Shown here: piece after piece, positions 5,226 to 10,624 of the stretch
Layout: each line of letters begins with the position of its first letter
Numbering within the stretch: position 1 is the first letter of the stretch
Assembly: GCA_958438955.1 (NCBI GenBank)
Contig: CAUBTS010000068.1
Coordinates: 1 to 10,624, forward strand
Origin: an uncultured Collinsella sp.
GTDB lineage: Bacteria > Actinomycetota > Coriobacteriia > Coriobacteriales > Coriobacteriaceae
Direction: 5' to 3'
DNA length: 10,624 nt
Made by a program: the position numbers and the translations under genes
The notes under the pieces: generated by a model
The model's input: the letters and a program-made list of their open reading frames with translations, nothing else
The model's database searches: none
Told to the model about the DNA's origin: nothing

Positions 5226-5921
5226 CTAGTCGCGACGGCCGAGAATGTTCAGGATGCGCAGGAACACGTTGATAATGTCCACGAACAGATTGGACGCCAT
5301 GAGCACGGCGTTGGGCAGCGTGGGCGGCACCGTCGTGGCAACATAGGTGTCGTAGCCAATAAACCCGGCGAACACCACGATCACGATCAGGTCGGTGATG
5401 GACTGCGAAACGCCCATGAACATCAGCACGATCTCGACCAGAATCGTGGCAAGCAGGATGCCAAAGCCGATGCCATATACGCGTTGGAAAAACTTGGGGA
5501 ACGTCACGCCCAAGGCGCCAAAGACAAAGGTGATTGCAGCGGTGGCGATAAAAGCGGTGTTGATGGTGGGCAGGTCATAGTTGGCAAGGCCAAACGACGC
5601 GGTCAGGCCAAAGGTGCTCGCAAAGATCACGTAACCCGCGAGCGACAGGCCCACGGACTGTTTGCTGGCAGCAGCAGACATCATGACGATGCCGACAATA
5701 GTCAGGATAAACGAGCCAAAGACCAGTGGCAGGGCGGCGCCGCTCATCATCATGCGGGCAAACGCCATGGTGCTCGTAAAGTAAGCACCGGCGCCCATGG
5801 CGCAAAAGCCCAAAAAGATCAGGGCAGACATGGCAAGATTATACGCACGCGGCGACATCTCCTTGGCACGGCTTGCGCCGGTTTCGATGGGGCCGTTCTG
5901 ATAGCCCTGGATATCGTTCAT
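5226..5921 (-). CDS. Bax inhibitor-1 family (UPF0005, YetJ/YccA-like) membrane protein
   Basis: A 231-residue integral membrane protein with about seven hydrophobic segments after a soluble N-terminus (MNDIQGYQNG, then SRAKEMSPRAYNLAMSALIF). The C-terminal signature is clear: FIGYDTY (Asp191) and LFVDIINVFLRILNILGRR (Asp215). The two Asp residues are 24 apart, the same spacing as the di-aspartyl pH sensor of B. subtilis YetJ, a calcium-leak channel of this family. A calcium or ion leak role is therefore likely by homology, not shown here. I chose ATG 5921, which has AAAGGA six bases upstream, over the in-frame ATG at 5945 that lacks one. TACAAT on the minus strand at 5981-5976 is a possible -10 box. 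The gene ends at a strong terminator and may form its own unit or be read with the small gene upstream. Confidence 0.93.
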   Translation of the reverse strand: MNDIQGYQNGPIETGASRAKEMSPRAYNLAMSALIFLGFCAMGAGAYFTSTMAFARMMMSGAALPLVFGSFILTIVGIVMMSAAASKQSVGLSLAGYVIFASTFGLTASFGLANYDLPTINTAFIATAAITFVFGALGVTFPKFFQRVYGIGFGILLATILVEIVLMFMGVSQSITDLIVIVVFAGFIGYDTYVATTVPPTLPNAVLMASNLFVDIINVFLRILNILGRRD

Positions 5922-5999
5922 ACTTCGTCCTTTCAAAAAACGCAAGACAGCGCCGTAGTTGACAAGATTCCTGCCATTGTACCCGAATGCTGTACGTCC

Positions 6000-6338
6000 T
6001 TACCTGCGGCGCTTGCCCTCAAGCGTACGATCAAAGGCCCAGACCCACCAACGCATCACGTGCGCCTGCGAGCCGTCCGCCCGCTCGCGCGTCTGGTCCT
6101 CCAGATACAACTCGGTCGCGTGCCTGCCAAAACGCACCTTATATGTTGCTGTACGGATGCCGTGGACCATCAGGCCAAACCCAATGGTCGAGATAATTTC
6201 GTCGATCGTAAAACAACGGCCGTCGACCCAGCAGACGGTGACCGGCACGACCTGTCCGCCCGCGAGGATGCGAGCCACGACGTCCACATACTGCTTGTGC
6301 ACGCGCCGAGTTTTGCCGTCTGTCTGTCGATATTCCAT
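6000..6338 (-). CDS. Conserved-looking hypothetical protein, 112 residues, apparently leaderless
   Basis: The chosen frame starts MEYRQTDGKTRR and ends EGKRRR. Visible features are IPLike beta-strand segments: VVPVTVCWVDGRCFTIDEI (about residues 30-48), ATYKVRF (about 64-70), TELYLED, and MRWWVWAFD near the C-terminus, with basic termini. The pattern of a 'V-W-x-G-R-x-(F/Y)' strand, then YxVRF, ELY and WW loosely recalls the small actinobacterial DUF6504 proteins, but I cannot confirm this and give no function. No membrane segment or signal peptide is seen. Start choice: ATG 6338 lies about 7 bases beyond a GATAAT box, so the message would begin at or next to the ATG. The upstream in-frame ATGs (6362 and beyond) lie in or before the promoter and lack a Shine-Dalgarno sequence. 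It reads toward the Bax-inhibitor gene 78 bases away. Confidence 0.7.
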   Translation of the reverse strand: MEYRQTDGKTRRVHKQYVDVVARILAGGQVVPVTVCWVDGRCFTIDEIISTIGFGLMVHGIRTATYKVRFGRHATELYLEDQTRERADGSQAHVMRWWVWAFDRTLEGKRRR

Positions 6339-6345
6339 GCCCTCT

Positions 6346-6375
6346 ATTATCGAACGCATGTTTGTATGTTGTAAA
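6346..6375 (-). promoter_or_regulatory. Promoter of the 112-residue hypothetical gene
   Basis: On the minus strand TTTACA (6375-6370, five of six) is followed after an 18-base spacer by GATAAT (6351-6346, five of six). Transcription would start about 6-8 bases later, at or beside the ATG at 6338, predicting a leaderless message. This is the best-scoring two-box promoter I can see in the window. Confidence 0.6.
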
Positions 6376-6526
6376 GCGAACAGACTGTGGTTTTGGGGTG
6401 TTGGGGCGCGCACGCGTGTCCTCATTGCGTGTTAGCAAAAAGAATACCCGCGGTCAACAGGGCTAATATTCAATTTTAGTGCCAAAAAATTCACTTCTCC
6501 CATCAGAACTCGGTAAAGAAACCCGC

Positions 6527-6558
6527 AGGAGGTGATACGATTTATCATGTTTTTGTAA
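6527..6558 (+). other. Strong Shine-Dalgarno with four-codon minigene ahead of the phosphate transporter
   Basis: AGGAGGTGAT (6527-6536) is a ten-base match to the 16S anti-Shine-Dalgarno, far better than the site in front of the transporter itself. Fourteen bases after AGGAGG comes ATG-TTT-TTG-TAA (6547-6558), in frame with the transporter, which starts 10 codons after that stop. TGATA (6533-6537) can pair with TATCA (6543-6547), which would shorten the effective spacing or mask the ATG. It may be a regulatory minigene or an old start. The rest of 6376-6588 is A/T-richer and shows no gene; TAATAT at 6464-6469 is a possible -10 box with no good -35. Confidence 0.45.
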
Positions 6559-6588
6559 CGTGCCTGCAAACTTCGAGAAAGCCCATAT

Positions 6589-7638
6589 ATGGACGTAACG
6601 TTCTCAACCTTCCTCGGCCAAATTGTGTCGAACCCAGTCCTTGCCGTCACCGTGATCCTCGCGCTCGGCGCCATCTTCGTCAACGGATGGACCGACGCGC
6701 CCAACGCCATCGCGACCTGCGTCACTACGCGTTGCATGCCCGCCCGCGCCGCCATTCTCATGAGCGCCGCATTCAACTTCTTGGGCGTGCTCATCATGAC
6801 GCACTTTAACGCGAGCGTCGCCAACACCATCTCACATATCGTCGACTTTGGCGGAAACAGCACCATGGCGCTCGCCTGCCTGTGCGCGGCGCTGTTCTCC
6901 ATCGTCGTCTACGGTGCCACGGCATCGCGTTTTGGTATCCCCACCTCGCAAAGCCACAGCCTTATCGCCGGCCTGACCGGTGCCGCTATCGCCCTCGGCG
7001 GCGCGAACAGCGTCAACGTCCACGAGTGGATGAAGGTCATCTACGGCCTGGCGCTCTCCATCGGCCTGGGCTTTGTCATGGGCTGGATTCTGTGCAAACT
7101 CGTCTCGATTCTGTTTGCCGCCGCCAACAGGCGACGTGCCAATGTCTTCTTTAAATACGCTCAGATCGCGAGCGCTGCGGCCATGAGCTTTATGCACGGC
7201 GCGCAAGATGGACAGAAGTTCATCGGCGTGCTCTTTTTAGGCGTGGCCTTCGCCAACGGCCAGACGAGCGTCGGCGATGCCGGCATTCCCATCTGGATTA
7301 TGCTGCTGTGCTCGGCCACCATGGGTATCGGCACCAGCGTGGGCGGCGAGCGCATCATCAAGTCCGTCGGCCAGAGCATGGTCAAGCTCGAGAAGTATCA
7401 GGGCTTCTCCGCCGACCTCGCAGGCGCCGCGAATCTGCTGCTTGCCACCCTTACCGGTATCCCGGTGTCCTCCACCCACATCAAGACCTGCGCCATCATG
7501 GGCGTCGGCGCCGTCAAGCGCCTTTCGGCCATCAACTTCGGCGTGGTCAAGGACATGATGTTCACCTGGTTCTTCACCTTCCCCGCCTGCGGACTCATCA
7601 GCTTTGTCATGGCCAAGCTGTTCATGATGTTCATCTAG
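6589..7638 (+). CDS. PiT-family inorganic phosphate transporter
   Basis: A 349-residue integral membrane protein of the PiT (PHO4) family, low-affinity transporters that carry phosphate, usually as a metal-phosphate complex with protons or sodium. Family signatures are present in both halves: NGWTDAPNAIATCVTT near residue 38 (the GxNDxxNA motif, with Thr where many have Asn), PTSQSHSLIAGLTGAAIALGG in the first half, SFMHGAQDGQKFIGVLFLG (the HGxxDxQK motif) and PVSSTHIKTCAIMGVGAV in the second half. About ten hydrophobic segments can be picked out. The ATG at 6589 has only a weak Shine-Dalgarno (GAGAAAG at 6575-6581) but puts the first motif at its usual distance. It is followed after 67 bases by its DUF47 partner, the standard pairing, probably in one transcript. 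Confidence 0.95.
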   Translation: MDVTFSTFLGQIVSNPVLAVTVILALGAIFVNGWTDAPNAIATCVTTRCMPARAAILMSAAFNFLGVLIMTHFNASVANTISHIVDFGGNSTMALACLCAALFSIVVYGATASRFGIPTSQSHSLIAGLTGAAIALGGANSVNVHEWMKVIYGLALSIGLGFVMGWILCKLVSILFAAANRRRANVFFKYAQIASAAAMSFMHGAQDGQKFIGVLFLGVAFANGQTSVGDAGIPIWIMLLCSATMGIGTSVGGERIIKSVGQSMVKLEKYQGFSADLAGAANLLLATLTGIPVSSTHIKTCAIMGVGAVKRLSAINFGVVKDMMFTWFFTFPACGLISFVMAKLFMMFI

Positions 7639-7705
7639 TCAAACCGAACGTCCATCCGGACCGCAACACTTCGCCCACCCGTCTTCGCCTCGAAAGGACC
7701 CACCC

Positions 7706-8329
7706 ATGGCAAAGAAACCCGATTCGTTCTACTTTGACAACTACGTCGCTTGCGCCGACCTCGCCGTCCAGGCCGCAGAGCTGCTCACCAAGATTTTTGA
7801 GAACTTCGATCCCGCGCAGATTCACGACATGCTCAATAAGATGCATGCGATTGAGCATGCGGCAGACAAGAAGCACCACGAGCTCGAAGACGCCCTGCTC
7901 ACCGCCTTTATCACCCCGCTCGAGCGCGAGGATCTGGATCTGATGAGCTGCGCGCTCGACACCGTGCTCGACCGCATCGAGGGCGTCGTGCAGCGCGTCT
8001 ACTTCACCAACATCCAGAGCATCCATCCCGACGCCATCGTCATCGCCCACAAGGTGACTGACGCCTGCCGCGCCATGAAAGACCTGATGGTCGAGCTGCC
8101 CAACTACCGCAAGTCCAAGACCCTGCGCGAACTCGTCATCCAGATCAACACCATCGAGTCCGAAGCCGACGAGCTCTATATCAACGCCATGCGCAACCTG
8201 CACGTTAACGGCAAGGACCCGCTCGAGGTCATCGCCTGGCGTGACGTGTACGCCTTCCTGGAGTACTGCGCTGACTGCTGTGAGAATGTGGCCGATGTCG
8301 TGGATTCGATTGTCATGAAGAACAGTTAA
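7706..8329 (+). CDS. DUF47 / PhoU-like phosphate transport accessory protein
   Basis: A 207-residue all-helical cytoplasmic protein of the DUF47 (PhoU_div, PF01865) family. Members are coded next to PiT transporters and are thought to regulate or assist them; PhoU relatives bind metal clusters through E/D-x3-D motifs. Visible are HAIEHAADKKHHELED (about 47-62), FITPLEREDLDLM (about 68-80), INTIESEADELY (about 147-158) and the C-terminal EVIAWRDVYAFLEYCADCC with ENVADVVDSIVMKNS. The repeated ExxxD spacing fits a three-helix metal-binding bundle. The length is normal for the family. GAAAGGA precedes the start by seven bases. Position right behind the PiT gene supports co-transcription. Six bases after the stop begins a long inverted repeat that may end the transcript. 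Confidence 0.94.
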   Translation: MAKKPDSFYFDNYVACADLAVQAAELLTKIFENFDPAQIHDMLNKMHAIEHAADKKHHELEDALLTAFITPLEREDLDLMSCALDTVLDRIEGVVQRVYFTNIQSIHPDAIVIAHKVTDACRAMKDLMVELPNYRKSKTLRELVIQINTIESEADELYINAMRNLHVNGKDPLEVIAWRDVYAFLEYCADCCENVADVVDSIVMKNS

Positions 8330-8334
8330 TTGGG

Positions 8335-8442
8335 GGTACGTGTCCCGGCGGCGAAGGGCCGGCACCTGTTTGCTTTCTCACTCCGGCTGCATGGCAGAGT
8401 CGTTCGAAAGTAAACAGGTGCCGGCCCTTCGCCTTACGTACC
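8335..8442 (+). repeat. Long inverted repeat after the phosphate genes
   Basis: Bases 8350-8371 (beginning GGCGAAGGGCCGG) and 8412-8433 are perfect 22-base complements. The stem continues inward through GCTTTC/GAAAGT (8372-8377 with 8406-8411, one G-T pair) to 28 bp around a 28-base loop containing CTGC-ATG-GCAG. Outside, GGTACGT (8335-8341) and ACGTACC (8436-8442) also pair, with unequal gaps of 8 and 2 bases between the two stems. No T-tract follows. It starts 6 bases after the DUF47 stop and could act as a terminator or 3' mRNA stabiliser, or be a MITE/REP-like insertion. I know of no name for it. Confidence 0.85.
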
Positions 8443-8445
8443 ACC

Positions 8446-8556
8446 ATTGGGAACTTTGGCTGATACTTTGAAAGCGATGGGGCTTTTGTTGGCGGGGCCT
8501 TTGGACCCGATTGGGAACTTTGGGACCGCCTTAAACGTTTGGGTGGATGGGGCTTT
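8446..8556 (+). repeat. Degenerate direct repeats in a G/T-rich stretch
   Basis: ATTGGGAACTTTGG occurs at 8446-8459 and 8510-8523, and GATGGGGCTTT at 8476-8486 and 8546-8556, in the same order, so two copies of a diverged unit of about 64-70 bases. The stretch is rich in G and T and poor in C on the plus strand. I see no gene or clear promoter between the inverted repeat and the nitroreductase start. Confidence 0.7.
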
Positions 8557-8609
8557 GGGTACCCTTTGTTTTACTTTGGATTGATTCGTTGAATTTGGAG
8601 GTCTTGGTT

Positions 8610-9140
8610 GTGAGTTATTTGGATCTGGCTCGTGGTCGGTATTCTTGTCGTTCGTTTGAGGACCGTCCTGTTGAGCAGGCTGTGGTGGATGCCATTGTTG
8701 AGGCTGGGCGTATTGCTCCTTCTGCTTGTAATAATCATCCAACCCGTGTGATGGTGTTGGATACGCCTGAGCTTCTGGAGAAGGCTGCTGCTTGTCAGCC
8801 TCGGTTTGCTCGTGATGGGTCTATCTTTGGGGCTCCGCTTGTCTTTCTTATTTGCAGCGTTACCGATGATGCTTGGGTGCGCCCGTATGATCAGATGAAT
8901 TCCAGTGAAATCGATACGTCCATCGTGTGTGATCAGATGATGATGGAGGCCACCGAGCAGGGCCTGGGAACGTGCTGGGTATGCCATTTTAAGCCTGGGG
9001 TGGCACAGGAGCAGTTCAATCTGCCCAAGGGCGTCTATCCCTATCACATGCTCGTCTGTGGATATCCTGCCGACCACATCGCCGATCCCGAGCATCGCGA
9101 GGCCCGTACCATTCCCCTCTCCGACTTCCTCCTCAAGTAG
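8610..9140 (+). CDS. Nitroreductase-family flavoprotein
   Basis: A 176-residue protein of the FMN-dependent nitroreductase superfamily, which reduces nitro groups, quinones or flavins with NAD(P)H, usually as a cytoplasmic dimer. Visible landmarks are the N-terminal FMN-phosphate segment ARGRYSCRSFEDRPV (about 7-21), AGRIAPSACNNHPTRVMVL (about 32-50), GAPLVFLICSV, the helix SSEIDTSIVCDQMMMEATEQG, and GLGTCWV. The second FMN contact near the C-terminus is not sharply recognisable. The protein is short, like compact clostridial and actinobacterial members. I chose GTG 8610, with GGAGG eight bases upstream; the in-frame ATG at 8547 would add a poor extension lying in the repeats. The first about 88 codons end mostly in T, while the last third end mostly in C, which is odd. 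A terminator follows at 9188. Substrate unknown. Confidence 0.88.
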   Translation: MSYLDLARGRYSCRSFEDRPVEQAVVDAIVEAGRIAPSACNNHPTRVMVLDTPELLEKAAACQPRFARDGSIFGAPLVFLICSVTDDAWVRPYDQMNSSEIDTSIVCDQMMMEATEQGLGTCWVCHFKPGVAQEQFNLPKGVYPYHMLVCGYPADHIADPEHREARTIPLSDFLLK

Positions 9141-9187
9141 GTTTTGGGACATGCCTTAAAACCTACCCTTGACCGCTCACCCGTTCG

Positions 9188-9225
9188 CCGAGTTCTGCGC
9201 CATTATGTGCAGGGCTCGGTTTTTT
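9188..9225 (+). terminator. Intrinsic terminator of the nitroreductase gene
   Basis: CCGAG (9188-9192) pairs with CTCGG (9215-9219), and inside CTGC (9195-9198) pairs with GCAG (9209-9212). The stem runs straight into TTTTTT at 9220-9225. It lies about 47 bases after the stop codon on the same strand. Confidence 0.85.
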
Positions 9226-9250
9226 ATGTTACGCACTCCGGCACAGTCAT

Positions 9251-9279
9251 AAAAAAGGACCCGCAAGCTGCGGGTCCTT
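9251..9279 (-). terminator. Intrinsic terminator of the sepF-yggT-divIVA cluster
   Basis: AAGGACCCGC (9255-9264) and GCGGGTCCTT (9270-9279) form a perfect 10-bp stem with a 5-base loop. On the minus strand it is followed by a run of T (complement of the A-run 9256-9251). It lies 28 bases after the divIVA stop. On the plus strand a shorter TTT follows, so it may also back up the nitroreductase terminator. Confidence 0.92.
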
Positions 9280-9306
9280 TCTAGGCACTAAATTGTAGGC
9301 CGAATG

Positions 9307-9981
9307 TTAGTCCAGGTCGTCGGCAGCAAAGTTGTCGATCGGGGCGAAGGGATCGGCCACGGGGACAACCGGGTCAGCGACGGGCAGCGGCTCGGCGGGA
9401 ACAGTCACTGCAGGAGAAGCGGCAGAACCGACCGGCGTGGAAGCCATCAGATCGGCCGGGAAGGAATTCTGGGCATCGTCCATGAAGTGCTGGATGAGCT
9501 TGAGATACTCTGCCTTGAACTCCTCACGGGAAGCCTTGAGACGATCGATCTCCTCGAGCTCGGCCTGCTTCTCGGTCAGAGCCTGGCGGATAACCTCGCG
9601 GGCCTTGGCGTCAGCCTCGTTGCGGATACGCTCAGCGTTCTCGTTGGCATCGTTGACGATGGTCTCAGCGGTCTGCTGGGCAGCGATCAGGGCAGCGGAA
9701 ATCTGGCGCTCCTGAGCGGAGAAGTCAGGGGCGGGAGCAGCCACGGGGGCGGCAGGAACGGCCTGGGCGGTGGCATCCTGAGCCTGGGCAAGCTGAGCCT
9801 GCGCATCGGCAAGCTGCTGCTCGGTAGCAGTCAGACGACCCTTAAGGTCGACGATCTTAGCGAGCATAGCGTCAACCTCGGAGGACAGCGTCTCCAAGAA
9901 GACGTCGACCTCGGCAGGATCGTAGCCACGCTTGGCCTCAGAGAAAGTCTGAGCCTGGATGTCTGCAGGGGTAATAGCCAT
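9307..9981 (-). CDS. divIVA: DivIVA-domain cell-division/polar-growth protein
   Basis: A 224-residue protein with the DivIVA N-terminal lipid-binding domain: ITPADIQAQTFSEAKRGYDPAEVDVFLETL (two pieces, residues 3-20 and 21-32). The RGYDxxEVxxFL core is intact, with Arg18 conserved, while the hydrophobic residue at 17 seen in B. subtilis is Lys. Residues about 33-72 form a first coiled coil (many Ala, Gln, Leu), then a Pro/Ala-rich hinge (75-86), then a long coiled coil (88-170). The tail is Pro/Val/Asp-rich and disordered. DivIVA binds curved membrane at poles and septa and recruits division or growth proteins. GGAG precedes ATG 9981 by seven or eight bases. Codons such as GCT, CGT and TCT suggest high expression. 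It lies 61 bases after yggT, last in the division cluster before a strong terminator. Confidence 0.93.
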   Translation of the reverse strand: MAITPADIQAQTFSEAKRGYDPAEVDVFLETLSSEVDAMLAKIVDLKGRLTATEQQLADAQAQLAQAQDATAQAVPAAPVAAPAPDFSAQERQISAALIAAQQTAETIVNDANENAERIRNEADAKAREVIRQALTEKQAELEEIDRLKASREEFKAEYLKLIQHFMDDAQNSFPADLMASTPVGSAASPAVTVPAEPLPVADPVVPVADPFAPIDNFAADDLD

Positions 9982-10042
9982 AACAAGTCTCCTTTTTCAT
10001 CGCCTCGGCGCTACACGCCCGACGTAAGTTACTAAGACAGTT

Positions 10043-10324
10043 CTACACGAGTATACCTATAAGAAGCTGCAGAACCAGCCTCTGCACCAACTGCAACGCA
10101 ATAATCGCAACGACCGGCGAAAAATCGATACCGCCCATCGGCGGGATGAAACGACGGAACAGGTTGAGCCACGGACCGCACACGCTATCAAGCACCGCAG
10201 CAATATCCTGAAGCAAACCACCCTGCTTCATGGGAATCCACGTCATAAAGCAGTAGACGACAATGAGCGTGGAATAGAAGTTGAACAGCGTGTTGACCAG
10301 CTGGACGATAGTGTAGATGTTGAT
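10043..10324 (-). CDS. yggT: YggT-family membrane protein, apparently with a non-canonical start
   Basis: A 93-residue protein with two membrane segments: YTIVQLVNTLFNFYSTLIVVYCF (about 4-26, in two pieces 4-20 and 21-26) and the C-terminal VVAIIALQLVQRLVLQLLIGI. Between them is the YggT signature PWLNLFRRFIPP-GGIDFSP (50-70). The family sits in division clusters next to sepF and is linked to nucleoid/septum placement, but its biochemistry is not established. From the in-frame TAA that ends sepF to CTG deep in the first membrane segment, there is no ATG, GTG or TTG. I placed the start at ATC 10324, six bases after GAGGAG (10336-10331). ATT 10330 abuts the SD and is less well spaced. The internal ATG at 10246 would remove the first membrane segment. 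The identity is firm; the start is uncertain. Confidence 0.85.
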   Translation of the reverse strand: MNIYTIVQLVNTLFNFYSTLIVVYCFMTWIPMKQGGLLQDIAAVLDSVCGPWLNLFRRFIPPMGGIDFSPVVAIIALQLVQRLVLQLLIGILV

Positions 10325-10345
10325 GGGAATCTCCTCGTCTTGTCT

Positions 10346-10624
10346 TTACTTAAGGTAGCCGTCGGCACGAAGCTTCTTGAGATCGGAATCTTTGACCTCG
10401 CAACCGGCGGGCAGCACCATGAACACGCGGTCGCCCACCCCCTTGACCGTGGCACCCAGACCGCAGGCAAAGCCGTAAGAGAAGTCCAAGACGCGCTTGG
10501 CAACTTCGGTGCGTACGCCCACAAAAATCAGTGCGACAGGCTGCTTGGTGCGAACGCGGCGCACCACAGTCTCCACGTCGTCATAGCTCTCGGGGCGCAG
10601 GACATAGGCCGGCAGCTGCGGCGT
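10346..10624 (-). CDS. sepF: SepF, FtsZ-anchoring cell division protein (N-terminal part missing)
   Basis: The C-terminal 92 residues of SepF; the gene enters from the right edge. The visible core reads RPESYDDVETVVRRVRTKQPV, split here as RPESYDD and the rest, then EVAKRVLDFSYGFACGLG, GDRVFMVLPAGCEV and the end KKLRADGYLK. This matches the SepF dimer domain, in which bacteria carry 'P-x-S-Y-x-D', 'R-x-x-D-F-x-x-G' and 'F-x-x-x-P'. SepF polymerises, binds the FtsZ tail, and ties the Z-ring to the membrane through an N-terminal amphipathic helix, which lies outside the window. It is followed after 21 bases by yggT, then divIVA, the standard ylm-type order. Start codons inside the visible part (such as GTG 10576) are internal. 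Confidence 0.93.
   Translation of the reverse strand, partial: TPQLPAYVLRPESYDDVETVVRRVRTKQPVALIFVGVRTEVAKRVLDFSYGFACGLGATVKGVGDRVFMVLPAGCEVKDSDLKKLRADGYLK

Noticed and set aside
5957..5962. TTGACA on the plus strand as a -35 box
   Set aside because: No -10 box lies at a fitting distance and no plus-strand gene follows; the region is the leader of the minus-strand Bax-inhibitor gene.
5070..6374. A 434-residue plus-strand frame opposite the Bax-inhibitor gene and the small hypothetical
   Set aside because: It runs across two minus-strand genes, a terminator and a promoter, and is rich in His, Asp and Gln, as expected from reading the complement of a membrane-protein gene.
6432..6902. A 156-residue minus-strand frame over the phosphate transporter start
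   Set aside because: It is antisense to the transporter N-terminus, has no Shine-Dalgarno, and shows Met/Ala/Thr-rich shadow composition.
8434..8742. A Pro/Gln/Asn-rich 102-residue minus-strand frame over the repeats and nitroreductase start
   Set aside because: Low-complexity composition follows from the G/T-rich plus strand. It starts inside the nitroreductase and has no ribosome binding site.
8571..9152. A 193-residue minus-strand frame opposite the nitroreductase
   Set aside because: Antisense shadow; its composition mirrors the real gene and shows no family motifs.

Overview
The window looks like chromosomal DNA from a high-GC actinobacterium of the class Coriobacteriia, most likely Collinsella or a close relative. 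This rests on the strongly C-ending codons, the actinobacterial sepF/yggT/divIVA division cluster, and the overall style of the proteins. The genus is an inference, since no rRNA or other marker gene lies in the window.

Layout. (a) 1-365, minus: the 5' part of a single-pass membrane protein that runs off the left edge. (b) 416-2882, plus: thiamine pyrimidine synthesis. A promoter, a clear TPP riboswitch whose 3' end contains the ribosome binding site, thiC, then thiD from its own TATAAT promoter. (c) 2883-3214: a 332-base gap between the converging thiD and hydrolase genes, filled by an unusual array. A 15-base motif occurs six times in alternating orientation at a 40-base pitch, bracketed by two related hairpins. 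(d) 3215-6338, minus: an SGNH/GDSL hydrolase, a TIGR02452/microbial-PARG-like protein with an altered catalytic motif, a Bax-inhibitor-1 family membrane protein, and a small hypothetical gene that looks leaderless. Good terminators follow the PARG-like and Bax-inhibitor genes. (e) 6589-8329, plus: a PiT phosphate transporter and its DUF47/PhoU-like partner. (f) 8335-9140: a long inverted repeat, a G/T-rich stretch with degenerate direct repeats, and a nitroreductase gene whose first half has quite different codon usage from its second half. (g) 9307-10624, minus: sepF (cut by the right edge), yggT and divIVA, the ylm-type cell-division cluster, ending at a strong terminator.

How the genes work together. 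ThiC makes HMP-phosphate and ThiD phosphorylates it to HMP-PP, the pyrimidine half of thiamine; the riboswitch lets the end product TPP shut off thiC. PiT moves phosphate, and its DUF47 neighbour is the usual accessory or regulator. SepF anchors and bundles FtsZ, YggT is a membrane protein of the same cluster, and DivIVA marks poles and septa.

Most worth a second look: the 40-base-pitch array at 2943-3159, the apparent absence of any canonical start codon for yggT, the QEE-to-QEA change in the PARG-like protein, and the composition switch inside the nitroreductase gene. No tRNA, rRNA, CRISPR array, insertion sequence or phage gene was seen.
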